Below, piece after piece: positions 12,057-22,631 of a DNA stretch of 64,000 nucleotides. A model generated the notes under the pieces. The model was not told where the DNA came from, made no database searches, and saw only the letters and a list, made by a program, of their open reading frames with translations. Position numbers and translations under genes: made by a program. The stretch comes from Conoideocrella luteorostrata (lineage: Eukaryota; Ascomycota; Sordariomycetes; Hypocreales; Clavicipitaceae). How positions within the stretch are numbered: position 1 is the first letter of the stretch; every line of letters begins with the position of its first letter. Where the stretch lies: NCBI GenBank assembly GCA_032433595.1, contig JASWJB010000015.1, forward strand, positions 211,380 through 275,379. The letters run 5' to 3'.

Positions 12057-13220
12057 TTAAATTGGCAATAAAGTGTTCAACACATCAAAAATGCGTAGAA
12101 CGCGGCCCAAGCCCCGACGCAATCCCCGAAGTAGCCCGCGCGAAGACCTCCGTTTGCCTCGACCCTTCGCCCAGCCGAGGCGCACAGTTGACTTAACACC
12201 AGTCTTACGTGTTGGCACTCCCGGTTGATTCTTTTCCGTGATACGCTCTACTAGCTCCCTATCACCCAACTTATTTGTCTTAGCGTTAGAGCTCAAATGC
12301 TTGGCCGTTGCTCTCCTGGCCGTTACTCTCTTGGCGGTATCCAGGGACACAGCTTTGCTCTCCAGCAAACGATTTTGGACCACGCGTTTTGTAAGGGCAC
12401 GGTCTCCTATTTTCTTAGCCGAATCCTTGGCAATGGCCTCTGGCCGACCTTGAGCGGCATCGCTAGCTCTGGGCGTTTGGGGATATGGTGGCTCCCAACC
12501 TGTAGCTCGACATTTGTCCAAATACTGAAGTCCACGATTTCTCAAAGGATCCCCTGCTAGATCTCTCCAACGTGGCTCGTCTAGTGCAGGATGATTGGAA
12601 GGAAATCCAGCCAGCTCATGCTGGGGCAAACCGGCGGTGTGTCCATTGTATTTCGCGGCATCATATCCATCGAATTTCTTAAACTTAAGCTCGGGGATGT
12701 AGTCTTTGCCGTGAATTGCCTCGCTGCTCTTTTTGACGTGGGCTACGCTTTTGATCTGGTCCACTCGTACGCCTCCTATCGCTACCCACTCTTTCTGATT
12801 GGGATAGATGTTGTGGTGCTTTCCGAGTGTGTCGGAAACGGAGAACATGTTTTGCGTGGCATGTATTTCATATACATAGCCTGATTTTTTGCGAAAAAGT
12901 CTCGCCGCTATTTCTGCCGCTGCCTTGGGATCCCGCGCTGTCGACACAAATGCTGAGTTAAGGGGAGCGCCACCTGACGGGTTGCCTCTCATGTGACGAT
13001 AGACACTAAATCAGGCTTCTTCGGTCATTCTGTAGCCCCGAGGGAGGAAACCGCCTGCTTTTCGGATCTCACGGAGATTTCTGAAATCTACGCGATATAA
13101 CACTACTGGAAGTTCGTTTCGAGCTTCGAGGGCATTTGTTGGTGGCAGACTGTGTGCAACAATTGACCAATTTAGCCACGCCAATAGTAGGTACAGTAGC
13201 ACCAGCCCCCGACACAACAT
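12057..13220 (-). pseudogene. Heat-labile-enterotoxin A-chain-like ADP-ribosyltransferase, interrupted by one in-frame stop
   Basis: Two open stretches on the minus strand, 13220-13011 and 12992-12057, lie in the same frame. They are separated only by a TGA at 13013-13011 and five sense codons before the next ATG. The upstream part starts with a signal peptide (long Leu-rich core) and has the N-terminal Y-R-x-D motif with the NAD-binding Arg, plus the G-G-F-L-P-R-G segment typical of fungal Enterotoxin_a (PF01375) proteins. The downstream part has an F-V-S-T-A motif where the family has S-T-S, and a single Glu before W-V-A-I-G-G-V where the family usually has E-x-E. A lysine/arginine-rich tail follows. 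No GT-AG intron of normal size explains the stop. It is either a pseudogene or a sequencing error. Insect-pathogenic fungi carry many such genes. It is divergent from the cysteine-rich gene at 14261. Confidence 0.8.
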
Positions 13221-14260
13221 GGTCGGAAATTTGATAGACAGGACCTAGTAGTTATATATAACGTGAGATTTAGCACTTTTTTGGTTTATCATCTTACCAC
13301 AAGTTAAGCTTAGATTTGTAATAAGATTCTTCGTTCCAGCCTCGAAGCAGGGTTAGAAATGTATAATTGACTATAACGCACGCAACAAAGAAAACAAAGT
13401 AAACTCAAGTTACATAGGAGATTTTAAGGGACGTGGCTTCACATATAAATAACCTTATTTTTTTTTTTAATTGCTAAGGCTCATACTTAACCTTCACTTA
13501 ACCTTGTGCGTATACACATAGATAATTACCTTTACGTGGTCATTTCTATGCTTGTGCGCATGAATAATAACCCTTTGTGCCTTTTCATATGCTTGTGCGC
13601 ATGAATAATAACCCTTGGTGCTTTTTCCTATGCTTGTGCGCATGATGTCGGATAAGATAGCCAATAGTTCGGAAGACTGTTGAATATCACGGAGGAATTT
13701 GGTCATAACCTCGGAAAGGAATACGAGATATCCGAGGCAAGAAGGAAAGCAGGCATAAAAGAAAGCATTTAAACGGCAATGGGAAAGGAAATCAGATCAT
13801 CATCAATAACCATCGTCAGTATTCATCAATTTACATGCTTATTATTTTCCCTTCCAATTCACTTCCATACTGTCGCGTCCGACACATAAACAATGACTCG
13901 TATGTGCTCAACTAGACCTACCCGTGCTTATGCCTTCTTTAAGGTTTGACAGGGATTGCCCTGATACTACTTGTAAAGCCTTGGCATTACATGACAAATT
14001 ATATCTATCCATTGCGCAAAAAAATTCTTCTTGCGAGAACTTTGCCTACCTTTAATCCCTGGTCGCATTAATACCTTGAATCGATGAATTATCTGCTCTT
14101 TATTGTCTTCTTTGGATAATATGTTATATAACGGGATAACTCCTCTAAAGACAAAGCTGATCTCTAAGCTACCTCTAAAGCGAACAAGTATTTTTTTAAT
14201 CCTGACTGTTCTTTAATGCATTTTAAAAAAATTCTGCGGAAGGGGGCAAATTTGTTAGTC
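13221..14260. other. AT-rich intergenic between divergent secreted-protein genes
   Basis: No gene supported. The region should hold the promoters of the enterotoxin-like relic (minus) and of the cysteine-rich gene (plus). A 41-bp tandem repeat lies at 13547-13645. Poly-T at about 13457-13467. Confidence 0.55.
13547..13645. repeat. 41-bp tandem repeat, about 2.4 copies
   Basis: Units start at 13547, 13588 and 13629, each opening TATGCTTGTGCGCATGA. Units 1 and 2 continue with ATAATAACCCTT and a T-rich end. Unit 3 diverges after the first 17 bases. Each unit contains the palindrome TGCGCA. Confidence 0.88.
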
Positions 14261-15607
14261 ATGCGTCAGAGTAGCGCCTTCATCCTGGCCCTGAGGCTCG
14301 TATTCAGCTGTATTGGTTGCGTTCATGCAGACGATCAAAGCCAAAATAGCACTATTCTTAACTCCAATGTATGTAACAGTATTATCCGTTACTTGACGGC
14401 ACTGTCAAACAAAATCCAATATCTAGTGGATTGCTAACAATTGATACATAAGTAGCTTCTTGGAGATTATGATAGATGTGAGCAAAAATGCTGGGAAGAA
14501 CACCGAGACGCCGCATACGAACCAGTACAAGTTAAGATTAACTGCGATGAGGTTGAAGACTTCAAATGTCTGCCATGGGAATACAACGTGGAGAGTATTC
14601 AAAGAGAATATGGTGATGTTGACGAAGAAGACTATAATGTACTCTGTGCACTCCGAAGCTGGGAGAAAGCGGTAAGCAAGCTGTTGTTTCCTCTCTATCA
14701 AAACATCATGGTATAGGGACACTAAAAAATTTCATAGGGGTGCCGAAGGGTAAGCGATTGTTTTTTTCATTCGAAGTGCGGTCTCACGAAGTCACAAGTA
14801 ATCGACTGACCTTGAGCCAACATGCTGTCACAGGCGGCTCAAGAATGCAAGAACAGCCCCAACATAAAAAGATGCTGCGACGATCGGTGGTATATTCCGT
14901 ACGAAGTAAGCGACACTACTTGCAGTCATTACTGTGATGAACCATTATTGATCTGACTGCTTTTCATAGTCTGGTCCCTTGTACAACGGCTATCTTGCGG
15001 GCTGCGCCCCAGAGTATGTGCTGAAGTCTCACGACTCACCTGAGCACAAGGACGAAAATTGCGATGGAGTTGAAGACATCATATCGAAAATGGAATTTAC
15101 CTCTGGCCTTGGAGCCGAGATTGATTATCGACTTCTCGGACGACGCAAGGCAGAAAAGCGGGTATGTACCTTCAGGTCCCTGACTCTCTAGGCAACCCGA
15201 ATATTGTGACTAATTTAGATCAATGCAGGGCTGTGATACAGTGAGTCATACGCGTGCTTAGAAAGCCAAACTTTTTCTAGACCGCTTTCTCACTATTTTT
15301 CCAGGGGGCAAAATGCAAGCAGGATAAAGATGCCAAAAAAGATTGTTGCTCTACAAACGCACCGTCATCAAATGTAAGGAATTAAAATATCCAATATGAC
15401 TAAATGCACATGTTTTATGCTCACAAAATACAGGAAACTGAAAGTTATGAAGAACAAAGCCTGGTTAGTGAGTACTGGGATCGTTACATCGCAAAATGTC
15501 ATGAGGCTTGGGGTGTTGAGCGTCTACTACCTGGTAAGATAAACTAATAACTATGCTGTTTTTTGTTTCGGCTAACAGTCTTAGACGCCGATAAAGATGA
15601 CACATAA
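14261..15607 (+). CDS. Secreted cysteine-rich protein with nine exons and duplicated micro-exon modules
   Basis: Exons: 14261-14368, 14456-14671, 14738-14749, 14834-14905, 14970-15161, 15229-15240, 15305-15373, 15434-15533 and 15579-15607. Every intron is GT-AG (45-87 nt). The first seven are phase 0 and the last is phase 1. The product is 269 aa. Exon 1 is a signal peptide ending C-V-H-A. The mature part has 16 cysteines. Exons 3 and 6 are only 12 nt (G-C-R-R and G-C-D-T). Each is followed by an exon with C-K-x5-K-x-C-C, so exons 3-4 and 6-7 are copies of one module. Exons 2 and 8 share a D-R-x5-K-C-x-E-like helix. I recognise no named family. The pattern suits a disulfide-rich secreted effector. 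An ATG at 14216 is an alternative start but would bury the signal peptide. Confidence 0.72.
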
Positions 15608-16216
15608 TAAGGGAGGAGAAAATAAATCTAGACGCACAGTTAGAATACGTGGTGAAAAGCGTGGTTCTCATGTTAACGAAAGCCTTTTAGAACCATGTAC
15701 AATTTCTAACCGATGGTGGATAAAAATTGGCTCGGCCACAGCTCTGGTTTTTGCTACGTATTCAAGCTGAATGCAAATAAAGTTTTTTACAGTTGCCGAG
15801 CGTCCGATATTTTCTGAGAATGAAACAGTTTAAGATCATTGATTTGTCGCTAGTCAGACTGCATGTGCTGCGTAGAATATAAGCCCTACTTATTGCCACC
15901 GGAGCAAAAATTCAGTAGGCCTACACTTTTGCTCCATAGTCAAGTGGTGAATTGTTCCAACAGCATGACTCCTGATTCAGACGGTAATTACGGGTCTCCA
16001 CCCCCCACACTTTACAGTGCATGGCAGGCGACATTTACTGCACGTCATGTGCATCAAATGTAGGTCGGTTAAACATTGAGCCCAGTAATATCGCCATACT
16101 TCCCGTTCTGGATTCCGCGAAGCGAATAAAGAAGATTTACATCAATTAGAAAATCAAGCTCGAGAATAGCGGTAACTAGACTATGTCAATATTTAACGGA
16201 GCATAGAGAGCCATTT
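15608..16216. other. AT-rich downstream flank
   Basis: 3' flank of the cysteine-rich gene, with AATAAA at 15776. No gene or repeat recognised before the right-hand LTR. Confidence 0.5.
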
Positions 16217-16537
16217 TGTTGAGATTAGAGCGGCACCTTCGGAAATGACCGAGGCCTCGTATTAGCTAGATTCGTACGATAGTGGAAGAAGGCGGCACGA
16301 TGCCAAGGAATGTACGCCTAAGGCCACTAAATTCAAGGGAATGTTCCGGTTACTGAAGGACTATATAGAAGGGTCACGGTGCCTTTCAGGGGGTTTTATC
16401 ATCATCATTGTCAGAAGTCACCTCTATCAATATCACTGCTTACGCTCTTCATCATATTCAAATCCATCTATTCCTGCTAATTGCCACTATTGCAAATTGC
16501 TCTCCTTCGCCCACTTATGAAGGCACATAACGCAACA
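16217..16537 (+). mobile_element. Solo LTR of a retrotransposon (right copy, plus orientation)
   Basis: 321-bp element running TGTTGAGATTAG ... ATAACGCAACA. It aligns along its length with the reverse complement of 11765-11458. Shared stretches include CGGAAATGACCGAGG, CGTACGATAGTGGAAG, TTCAAGGGAATGTTCCGG and AATCCATCTATTCCTGC. It has CTATATAG in the TATA position. Flanking five-mers (CATTT / ATTAG) do not form a clear target-site duplication. It has no adjoining retrotransposon body. Confidence 0.75.
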
Positions 16538-17799
16538 ATTAGACCATCCAACCTTGTTATACAAAAGGTTTCTATAAACTGATCTAGGTCTCTGACAAGA
16601 TCTCACTAAGCTTAGAGCTATAGCGAGCAGAACAAAGCATGATTTTGATACGTATCCCAAATACGCCAAATTATCCGAACTGATTTTCTCGAACATGATA
16701 CAAACCTAGCATTTACCGTTGTATAGCCCAAGGAAATTTCAGGCTAAAAAGTCCTCAGAAAATAACCAAGAAGCCAAGGAAGGTAATACAGAAGTGAAAC
16801 GAAGGTCCTTTATAGTAGCGATAATATCTTCTATTGCTGGCGTTTGCCTAAATAGAATTAAAGGACGAGTAATGAGGTGGGTAGACGAGTGGTAAGTACT
16901 AGTTGTCCCTTAGAACATATGCTTTAAGCATATAGTGTTTAATGACGGAGTACTCCGTATAGCGTGCAGAATAAATAAATTTTCGTGAGCCCAAGGCCAT
17001 TTGGAACGAGTTTATTGCTTTTACTACTTTCTTCGCCCCAGTCTCAACCAGCAACGTAACTTCAAATCCGTGTTAGGTGATGGGTGATGCTGAGTGCACG
17101 TGAGATAGTTGAATGCTGTCGAAGCATCGTAAGCCGGGCTCACAGGCTCAGCAGATTGGGGCAGATGGGGGGAGGGGAATGGGAAGCGACACGACAGGCG
17201 GAGGGAGGCTGGGAAGTGGCCCCTGAAAATGCACCGGCGCCGCGAGTTATTGGGTGGGCGTGATGAACGGCCCTACATGTCCAGGAACGTCCCCGAACGC
17301 CAGCGGAGCCACAGGCCATCAGACGACTGCCGGGCTGCAGCACGGTGGAGGGAACGAGAACGAGGGGCAGAGTGCGCATCCTACCCGCTGCCCCGCACGC
17401 TAAGCTGCGGATAATGGGATCTTGTAAGACAGTGCTGACGGGGCTATTCCCTGTTGAGTTATCGCGAACATTAGCCAACTGTTTGATACCTCGCCCGTAA
17501 GCAGAGTCTGACCGTGCTTACTTGTCGCTGCGCGTCTCGCATTCGTGCTTTCCGAGGGACAAGCAGGGTAAAAGTGGGATGCCCTGGTTGGCAACTTTGT
17601 CTACGGAGTACAAATAACCTACTAGTCGCTATCCAGGTCCCAGGCCGGCCATCTCTGTGACTCTCCTCTGCTACCTGGCCCATTCACGAGCTGGTGACAT
17701 CTCCATGTGAAATTCAAGTCTGCACTATCCATGCAAACGTGGTTGCACTCATTATCCCAAAAGTTTACCGAGAGCATTACTGAGAGCACCGGGATCAAT
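16538..17799. other. Intergenic upstream of thioesterase-like gene
   Basis: AT-rich up to about 17020, then more balanced. ACGGAGTACTCCGT palindrome at 16945-16958 and TACGGAGTA at 17602-17610. Frames on the minus strand (17140-17680) are Ser/Arg-rich shadows without family resemblance. No gene supported. Confidence 0.5.
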
Positions 17800-18913
17800 A
17801 TGAAGACGGACAGCATCCTGAAGAGGCAGATTGACCTCAAGAAGACCTCCTCAAACACTTACAGTGCATCCTGGCATTCTGACTGGACCCTCGGCAATAG
17901 TACGTGAACGACCAATGGAGAGCACCGATATACAAGTACAGCTAGTTCAGTTCAAATGCAGAACTCTAGCCACTCGAAGCGACGATGTACTAATGCGGTT
18001 ATTAGCTCTAAACGGAGGGTGCATCGCGGCAGTAATTCACCATGCCTTTGCAACTCATATTATGACTGACGACAGTATTGTGGCCCGCAATCAACCGCAC
18101 GTGCTGAGTCTCAAGCTAGAGTTCCTCCGGTCTTGTGAGAAATCCGACAGCAGTATCACGATTGAACCCCTGAAGATAGGCAAGAGTTTAAGTACCTTCG
18201 AAGTACGGCTTGTTCAGGGCGGGAAGCTGAGGGTCCTAGCCCAAGCTAAATCCATCAATTTTGACAAAGTCCATGGTCCTACTGCCGCCACAGACTGGAG
18301 GCTCTACCCCGATCCACCCCCTAAGCCGAATTTCGGACGTGTCTTGGCACAGCAGCCAGATGAGAACTGGGTCCCTGGTCTCGTCCAGGGGGAGCTGATT
18401 CCCTTGACGGGGCGGAAGCTTGGCCTGTTTCCACGTGTTGGTTTCCCTATCAATGGAGTTTGTGATGCCTGGAATGGCTTTCTCGGAGACGAGCGAATGG
18501 ACGCTACCTATCTGGCTCTAATGACCGACATGATTCCATCCATGTCGGACACGCTGTTGCGTAACGGTGGGCCCTACGACGCGCACGTCTTCCACGCCGA
18601 GATGGAGCGGTGGGCCAAGCTGAACCCAGGAATCCCTTGTGTCATGACAAACTCTATAGCCGATGCTATGAAAGCCACCAGCTTTGTATACACTAATGCT
18701 CTGTCTATCGAGTATAAGCGAAAAATTCCTGAGGGGGGGCTACGGTGGGTTTTCACGAGGGCTGCCACCAAGATGTTGCGGAATGGGGTGATGGACATTG
18801 AAGTAAGCTTGTGCGACGAAGAAGAGGAGGTCCTTGCCATAGCGCACCACCAAGATTTGATTCTTGGCGTGGATGGGAAGTTTCGTGACAACAAGATAAA
18901 GTCTGCACTTTAG
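17800..18913 (+). CDS. Acyl-CoA thioesterase-like protein (double hotdog)
   Basis: Two exons: 17800-17899 and 18006-18913. The 106-nt intron has donor GTACGTG and acceptor ATTAG. The product is 335 aa. The first exon supplies the family start (N-T-Y-S-A-S-W-H-S-D-W-T-L-G-N) and splicing joins it to L-N-G-G-C-I-A-A, the usual N-G-G-Y segment of fungal thioesterase-like proteins. Next comes Q-P-H-V-L-S-L-K-L-E-F-L-R (first hotdog strand). The second half holds the tandem hotdog. Such proteins hydrolyse acyl-CoA or related thioesters and are common beside secondary-metabolism loci. Here the PKS lies about 4 kb further on with three unrelated genes between, so cluster membership is unproven. Earlier ATGs at 17707 and 17731 are in frame. 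No signal peptide. Confidence 0.78.
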
Positions 18914-19373
18914 AGCCAATAAATGGACAGTGGTTTGTCGCCATAAAATCTTCTATGCTGGGTGGCCATTATGCCGCAATCCGGGTTCAAGTCACGTTTA
19001 CGTCGCACTTTAGCCGCCGTCGAGAAATTAACATTTACCAGTACCGTCAATAAGTTCAAGTATTTGCTGGAACTACGCCTATGTGGGAAAGAGGGCAAAG
19101 TGTTGACCTTGGATGGCATGAAAGATTTGGCACGACAAGTCTAAGCCTTTGCGAGCGCTGAGAGAAATTTGTGGTTTATGAACGCATGTATTGGGTGATC
19201 TAGAGCTACGGTGGTGAGCGGCTCTTGTACGCCAGTGAGAAAGAATCATTTCAAAGGCATAATGCGTAAACACCAGCTTCTCCTAAAATACATTCTTAAC
19301 GCCGTCTACTGTTCTTACAAGAGTAGTACTGTCTCGAACTCCAGCATTCTGTCCATGTTGACATTTGCAGCTT
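18914..19373. other. Intergenic, nothing recognised
   Basis: Convergent 3' ends of the thioesterase-like gene and the beta-trefoil gene. Only short shadow frames. Confidence 0.5.
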
Positions 19374-19910
19374 CTAGACCTGGAAGAATGCGAATTCCAT
19401 ACCCTCACCACACGAACCTCCCACCAGACTGCGAAGGTCGTCCCCAAACTTCACTTCACGGAGCTCGGAGCCGTAAGGCACCAGCAGTTTGTGATAACCA
19501 TTTGGGGTCGGTCTGAAATGCATGTACTCCCAGCTTTGATGGTGCTTAGCCGAAGCTTCCAAGGTACAGGCCCTGTCACGGCTGATATACTTGGCCGTGA
19601 CTTGATTTTGAAAACCGAGCCAGCCACCTTTATCGACACATAGCCAATGACAAGCAACATTCTCCTGGCGAGCATATTCCAGTGTCAGCAATCCATGGCT
19701 TATGCTGATGGCACGGCGAGAAATTCTCTCGACAATCATGAATATTTTATCGTGTTCGGGCAATTGGCTTCTACCCATGCTGAGGATTTCGGTTGCGCAT
19801 TCAGTGTTGGTATCTGAATCAGTGTAGTCGGAATCGTACGACGGCGTCATTACGTCATCCCCGTATGAAGAGTCGTCGTATAAACTGAACTTTTCATCAT
19901 TATGGGACAT
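19374..19910 (-). CDS. Fascin-like beta-trefoil domain hypothetical protein
   Basis: Open frame of 178 aa from the ATG at 19910; an in-frame ATG at 19976 adds 22 poorly conserved residues. An acidic Ser/Tyr/Asp-rich N-terminal stretch of about 45 residues is followed by a compact domain. The pattern G-W-L-G-F-x-N-x-V-T-A-K-Y-I, then A-S-A-K-H-H-x-x-W-E-Y and G-Y-H-K-L-L-V-P-Y-G-S-E-L is the one I know from fungal single-domain relatives of fascin or actin-crosslinking beta-trefoils. These proteins are widespread in filamentous ascomycetes, their role is unknown, and actin binding should not be assumed. There is no signal peptide. Confidence 0.62.
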   Translation of the reverse strand: MSHNDEKFSLYDDSSYGDDVMTPSYDSDYTDSDTNTECATEILSMGRSQLPEHDKIFMIVERISRRAISISHGLLTLEYARQENVACHWLCVDKGGWLGFQNQVTAKYISRDRACTLEASAKHHQSWEYMHFRPTPNGYHKLLVPYGSELREVKFGDDLRSLVGGSCGEGMEFAFFQV

Positions 19911-21468
19911 GCTAGCAAGCCACGTTAGCATAAGTTGTCCGTCGTGGGTCAAAATGTGACAAACAGCGTGATGCATGTGCGTACACTGTTATCACAGAAC
20001 AGGCGAACAGAACCATCCGGAGTCTCACCTCGTCATGCGGCACTTGTTCGTTCTTAAAGATTGACCTCAATGCAGAGCGAGAAGTGCTGGGGAGTGACTG
20101 CGGTCGCTGTGTGAATCTTCTTGGAAACGTCGTTGCTGCTGAAAAGAAGCAGGCAAGATAGATAATCGAGTGATCGACGTATGTGGAGAGTTCGAGAAAA
20201 GAACACCAACTTCTCAGTTCGTAAAAACAAAAACGAACCTGGCTGGCAAAATGATGATGCACAAGTGAAAGGTGGAGGCCTGGCGAGCATTTCAGGTCGA
20301 GCGTGAAATGTGAGGCTGTGGCCTCGACAGCTGTGAATCATGGCGCGAGGAAACGGGTAAACCTGAAAACGCACACGTTGCCCACGTGACCCTTCAGGTT
20401 TTTTGCCGATGGCGAAACTACATGAGAGGAATACATATGTACATATATCTTATTTTATTCATGGTGTTTTTGTGAGATATATGAAACAAAATTTAACAAT
20501 CAGCGTCCTTGTACCCAAAAAGCCGTCCCAGAGGCTCAGAACTTCAGTTCTGCGGGTTTCAAGGGTAGTATATGTATTCGCATAACGTTATATCCCTAGT
20601 TTCTTCCGATTTATTTGTATTCTTCCCCTCCGTGCAGCGACAGGCGTCACATTCTCTACTTCCCCGCTGCTCATCCGATTTCGGATGCAAGCCTGTGCAC
20701 TGGCAGGCAGACACGATTCTAGAGTTATGCAACATATGAGACGTCTCTAGGCGTTCATCAATGAAAACTCAAACGACAATAGTGACAAATCTTAGCCTTG
20801 GGTCTGACAAATTCTTGCGGAGGCTAACGCGTGAGACCTTTAGCAGTCTTCAATCATGTGACCACGTACCCTTTCTTCATGCCAGAAGACCAGTCAACAA
20901 TGAAGATTTCGGGTAGACCCGAGTTCAAGTGCGTCTAGTACATAAATTAGTGCGTGATATGCCATGTGGCACCCAAGAGAGCGCGGACCGCAGGCGCACA
21001 TTGGGTTTGCGTCACAGGTAAGAAACCCCCGACCAAATGCTACTCAATGATGAACCTTTTCGCTCCATTCAAATAAACAAGCCAACAGATATCCGGCGCT
21101 ACTATTGATCTGATGCAAAGCGGCCGACTACACATGCCCACCCACATGGTTTACTGACGCTGAGCGAAGGTTAAACACGACCTCCTCGGCCACGCCTCAT
21201 GCATGCGAGAACTTAAACTGTGCCCACTTAATTGTCGAATAAGCCTGAATATCATACCCTTTTTTTTTTTTGAGGCTTTCTTCTTGATCCTTTCAACATC
21301 TCCCACCTTGCAGAAATCCGCAGCACTCTACATCACAATCTTACAAACAGTACACTACTTGAAGGTGCAGTAAGAATCTCAGTGTACTATTCGGGACAAA
21401 GCTAACAAGTGTGAAGATATTAAGTTGCTGTCATAACCTCGGTAGAAATAGCGCGAAACTGTGATACT
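19911..21468. other. Intergenic, nothing recognised
   Basis: The upstream regions of the beta-trefoil gene (minus) and the cyclotransferase-like gene (plus) meet here. A run of T at 21261-21272 and CT-rich sequence precede the latter, as in many fungal promoters. Short frames at 19912-20374 are not supported as genes. Confidence 0.5.
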
Positions 21469-21939
21469 ATGGCAAACGAACAATCGACCGGAGTGTGTCC
21501 TGTATTTCTCTATGGCACGCTCTGTGTTAAAGAAATACTCGCTTGGGTTTTAACAGGAGAGGCATCCAATATTGAGCAGATCGAGGCTATGATCCGCCCA
21601 GCGAGAGTTTACGGATTCGCTCGATACAAGGTCAATGACCGCGATTATCCGGGTGCAATTGCCAGCAAAGGCTCTTATATCGATGGATACTTACTTACCT
21701 GTCGAAATGCATCACAGAGACTTAACCTCGCTCAATTTGAACAAGATCTCTACGAGGAAGACTCTACAACAGCATATATCAAAGGAAGCGATGGCCAGCC
21801 GCAGAAGGAGGGAGTAAAGGCTGATATATACCTCTGGCGGGAGACTCCTGACGAGAGTTTATCGCGCAATGCTTGGGACTTGCAAGAATTTATCGACACG
21901 CGAATGGAAGACTGGCTAGGTTTGATCGAGAGAATGTAG
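21469..21939 (+). CDS. Gamma-glutamylcyclotransferase-like (AIG2/GGACT family) protein
   Basis: Single exon, 156 aa. The start ATG at 21469 places the hallmark F-L-Y-G-T-L at residues 13-18. Then come A-R-V-Y-G-F-A-R-Y-K-V, Y-P-G-A-I-A and G-S-Y-I-D-G-Y-L-L, the usual core of PF06094/PF13772 proteins. The family position of the catalytic acid fits the Glu in L-A-Q-F-E-Q-D-L-Y-E. Characterised members release 5-oxoproline from gamma-glutamyl amines. For the many fungal paralogues the substrate is not known. No targeting signal, so probably cytosolic. Confidence 0.85.
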   Translation: MANEQSTGVCPVFLYGTLCVKEILAWVLTGEASNIEQIEAMIRPARVYGFARYKVNDRDYPGAIASKGSYIDGYLLTCRNASQRLNLAQFEQDLYEEDSTTAYIKGSDGQPQKEGVKADIYLWRETPDESLSRNAWDLQEFIDTRMEDWLGLIERM

Positions 21940-22204
21940 CAGACTGGAGGCGAATGAGGAGTAAACCAAAATATGGTGCTACAAGTTCGGCTACGTTAAA
22001 ACTTCTCAAGGAAGATCCTCAATTCTCTAACCAGGAGAAAGAATACTCTCATTTCAGTCATAATTACTAAGAACGGCCAATATATCATTAATTTCTTCTA
22101 AAAAGGATAAAAAACAGTGCCACTCACACTCTGTTACTACGTGAAGCAGACCAAAGTACGAGAATACTGAGCTGGAATGCGAGTTGGACGATATTGTTGT
22201 TGGA

Positions 22205-22631
22205 AGTTGTTTTGCGTAACCAGATATTCATTGACCGGCTGAACAAATAGAGTCAGGACGAGCGAGTGGAGAAGCTGTTCATCAGCTTAGCGCAAACCAG
22301 AGGTTGGTGTTTTACGCCGACTACCTTACGATTATTGACCATATGCTCTAATGCACTGGTCAAAGAAGCAGAACCTTCACACCCCCTAGACTTGGAAGGC
22401 GTCAATGGAAACTGGGAAAGATACGCACGAGGCGCACAATATGCTTGCCGGTCTAAGCGCATTTTCCGTACTCGGGGAGGATCGTTGGGTTTATGGCCGG
22501 TGTGCACCGGTATAGGTGATCGTGTTTGCGTGCTGAAAGGTGGCAGAGTGCTATACGTGTTACGACCGGCTACGGATAGTTTCTATTTTCTGGGGGAGTT
22601 CTATACGGATGATGTCATGCGAGGGGAGTGA
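22205..22631 (+). pseudogene. C-terminal remnant of a heterokaryon-incompatibility (HET) protein
   Basis: The frame ending at 22631 (open from about 22266) carries the characteristic HET-protein tail: R-I-F-R-T-R-G-G-S-L-G-L-W-P, then G-D-R-V-C-V-L-K-G-G-R-V, then Y-V-L-R-P and finally F-L-G-E-F-Y and M-R-G-E. Intact family members have G-D-x-V-C-V-L-x-G-G-x-x-P-F-V-L-R. The N-terminal HET domain (PF06985) is not found upstream, which is the end of the cyclotransferase-like gene. I read this as a truncated relic. HET proteins trigger cell death after fusion of unlike strains, and such relics are frequent in fungal accessory regions. Confidence 0.68.

Noticed and set aside
17915..17917. ATG at 17915 as the start of the thioesterase-like gene
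   Set aside because: It falls in the intron 17900-18005. Using the upstream exon restores the conserved N terminus before L-N-G-G.
18976..18996. GGGTTCAAGTCAC resembling a tRNA T-arm
   Set aside because: No matching acceptor, D or anticodon stems can be drawn around it.
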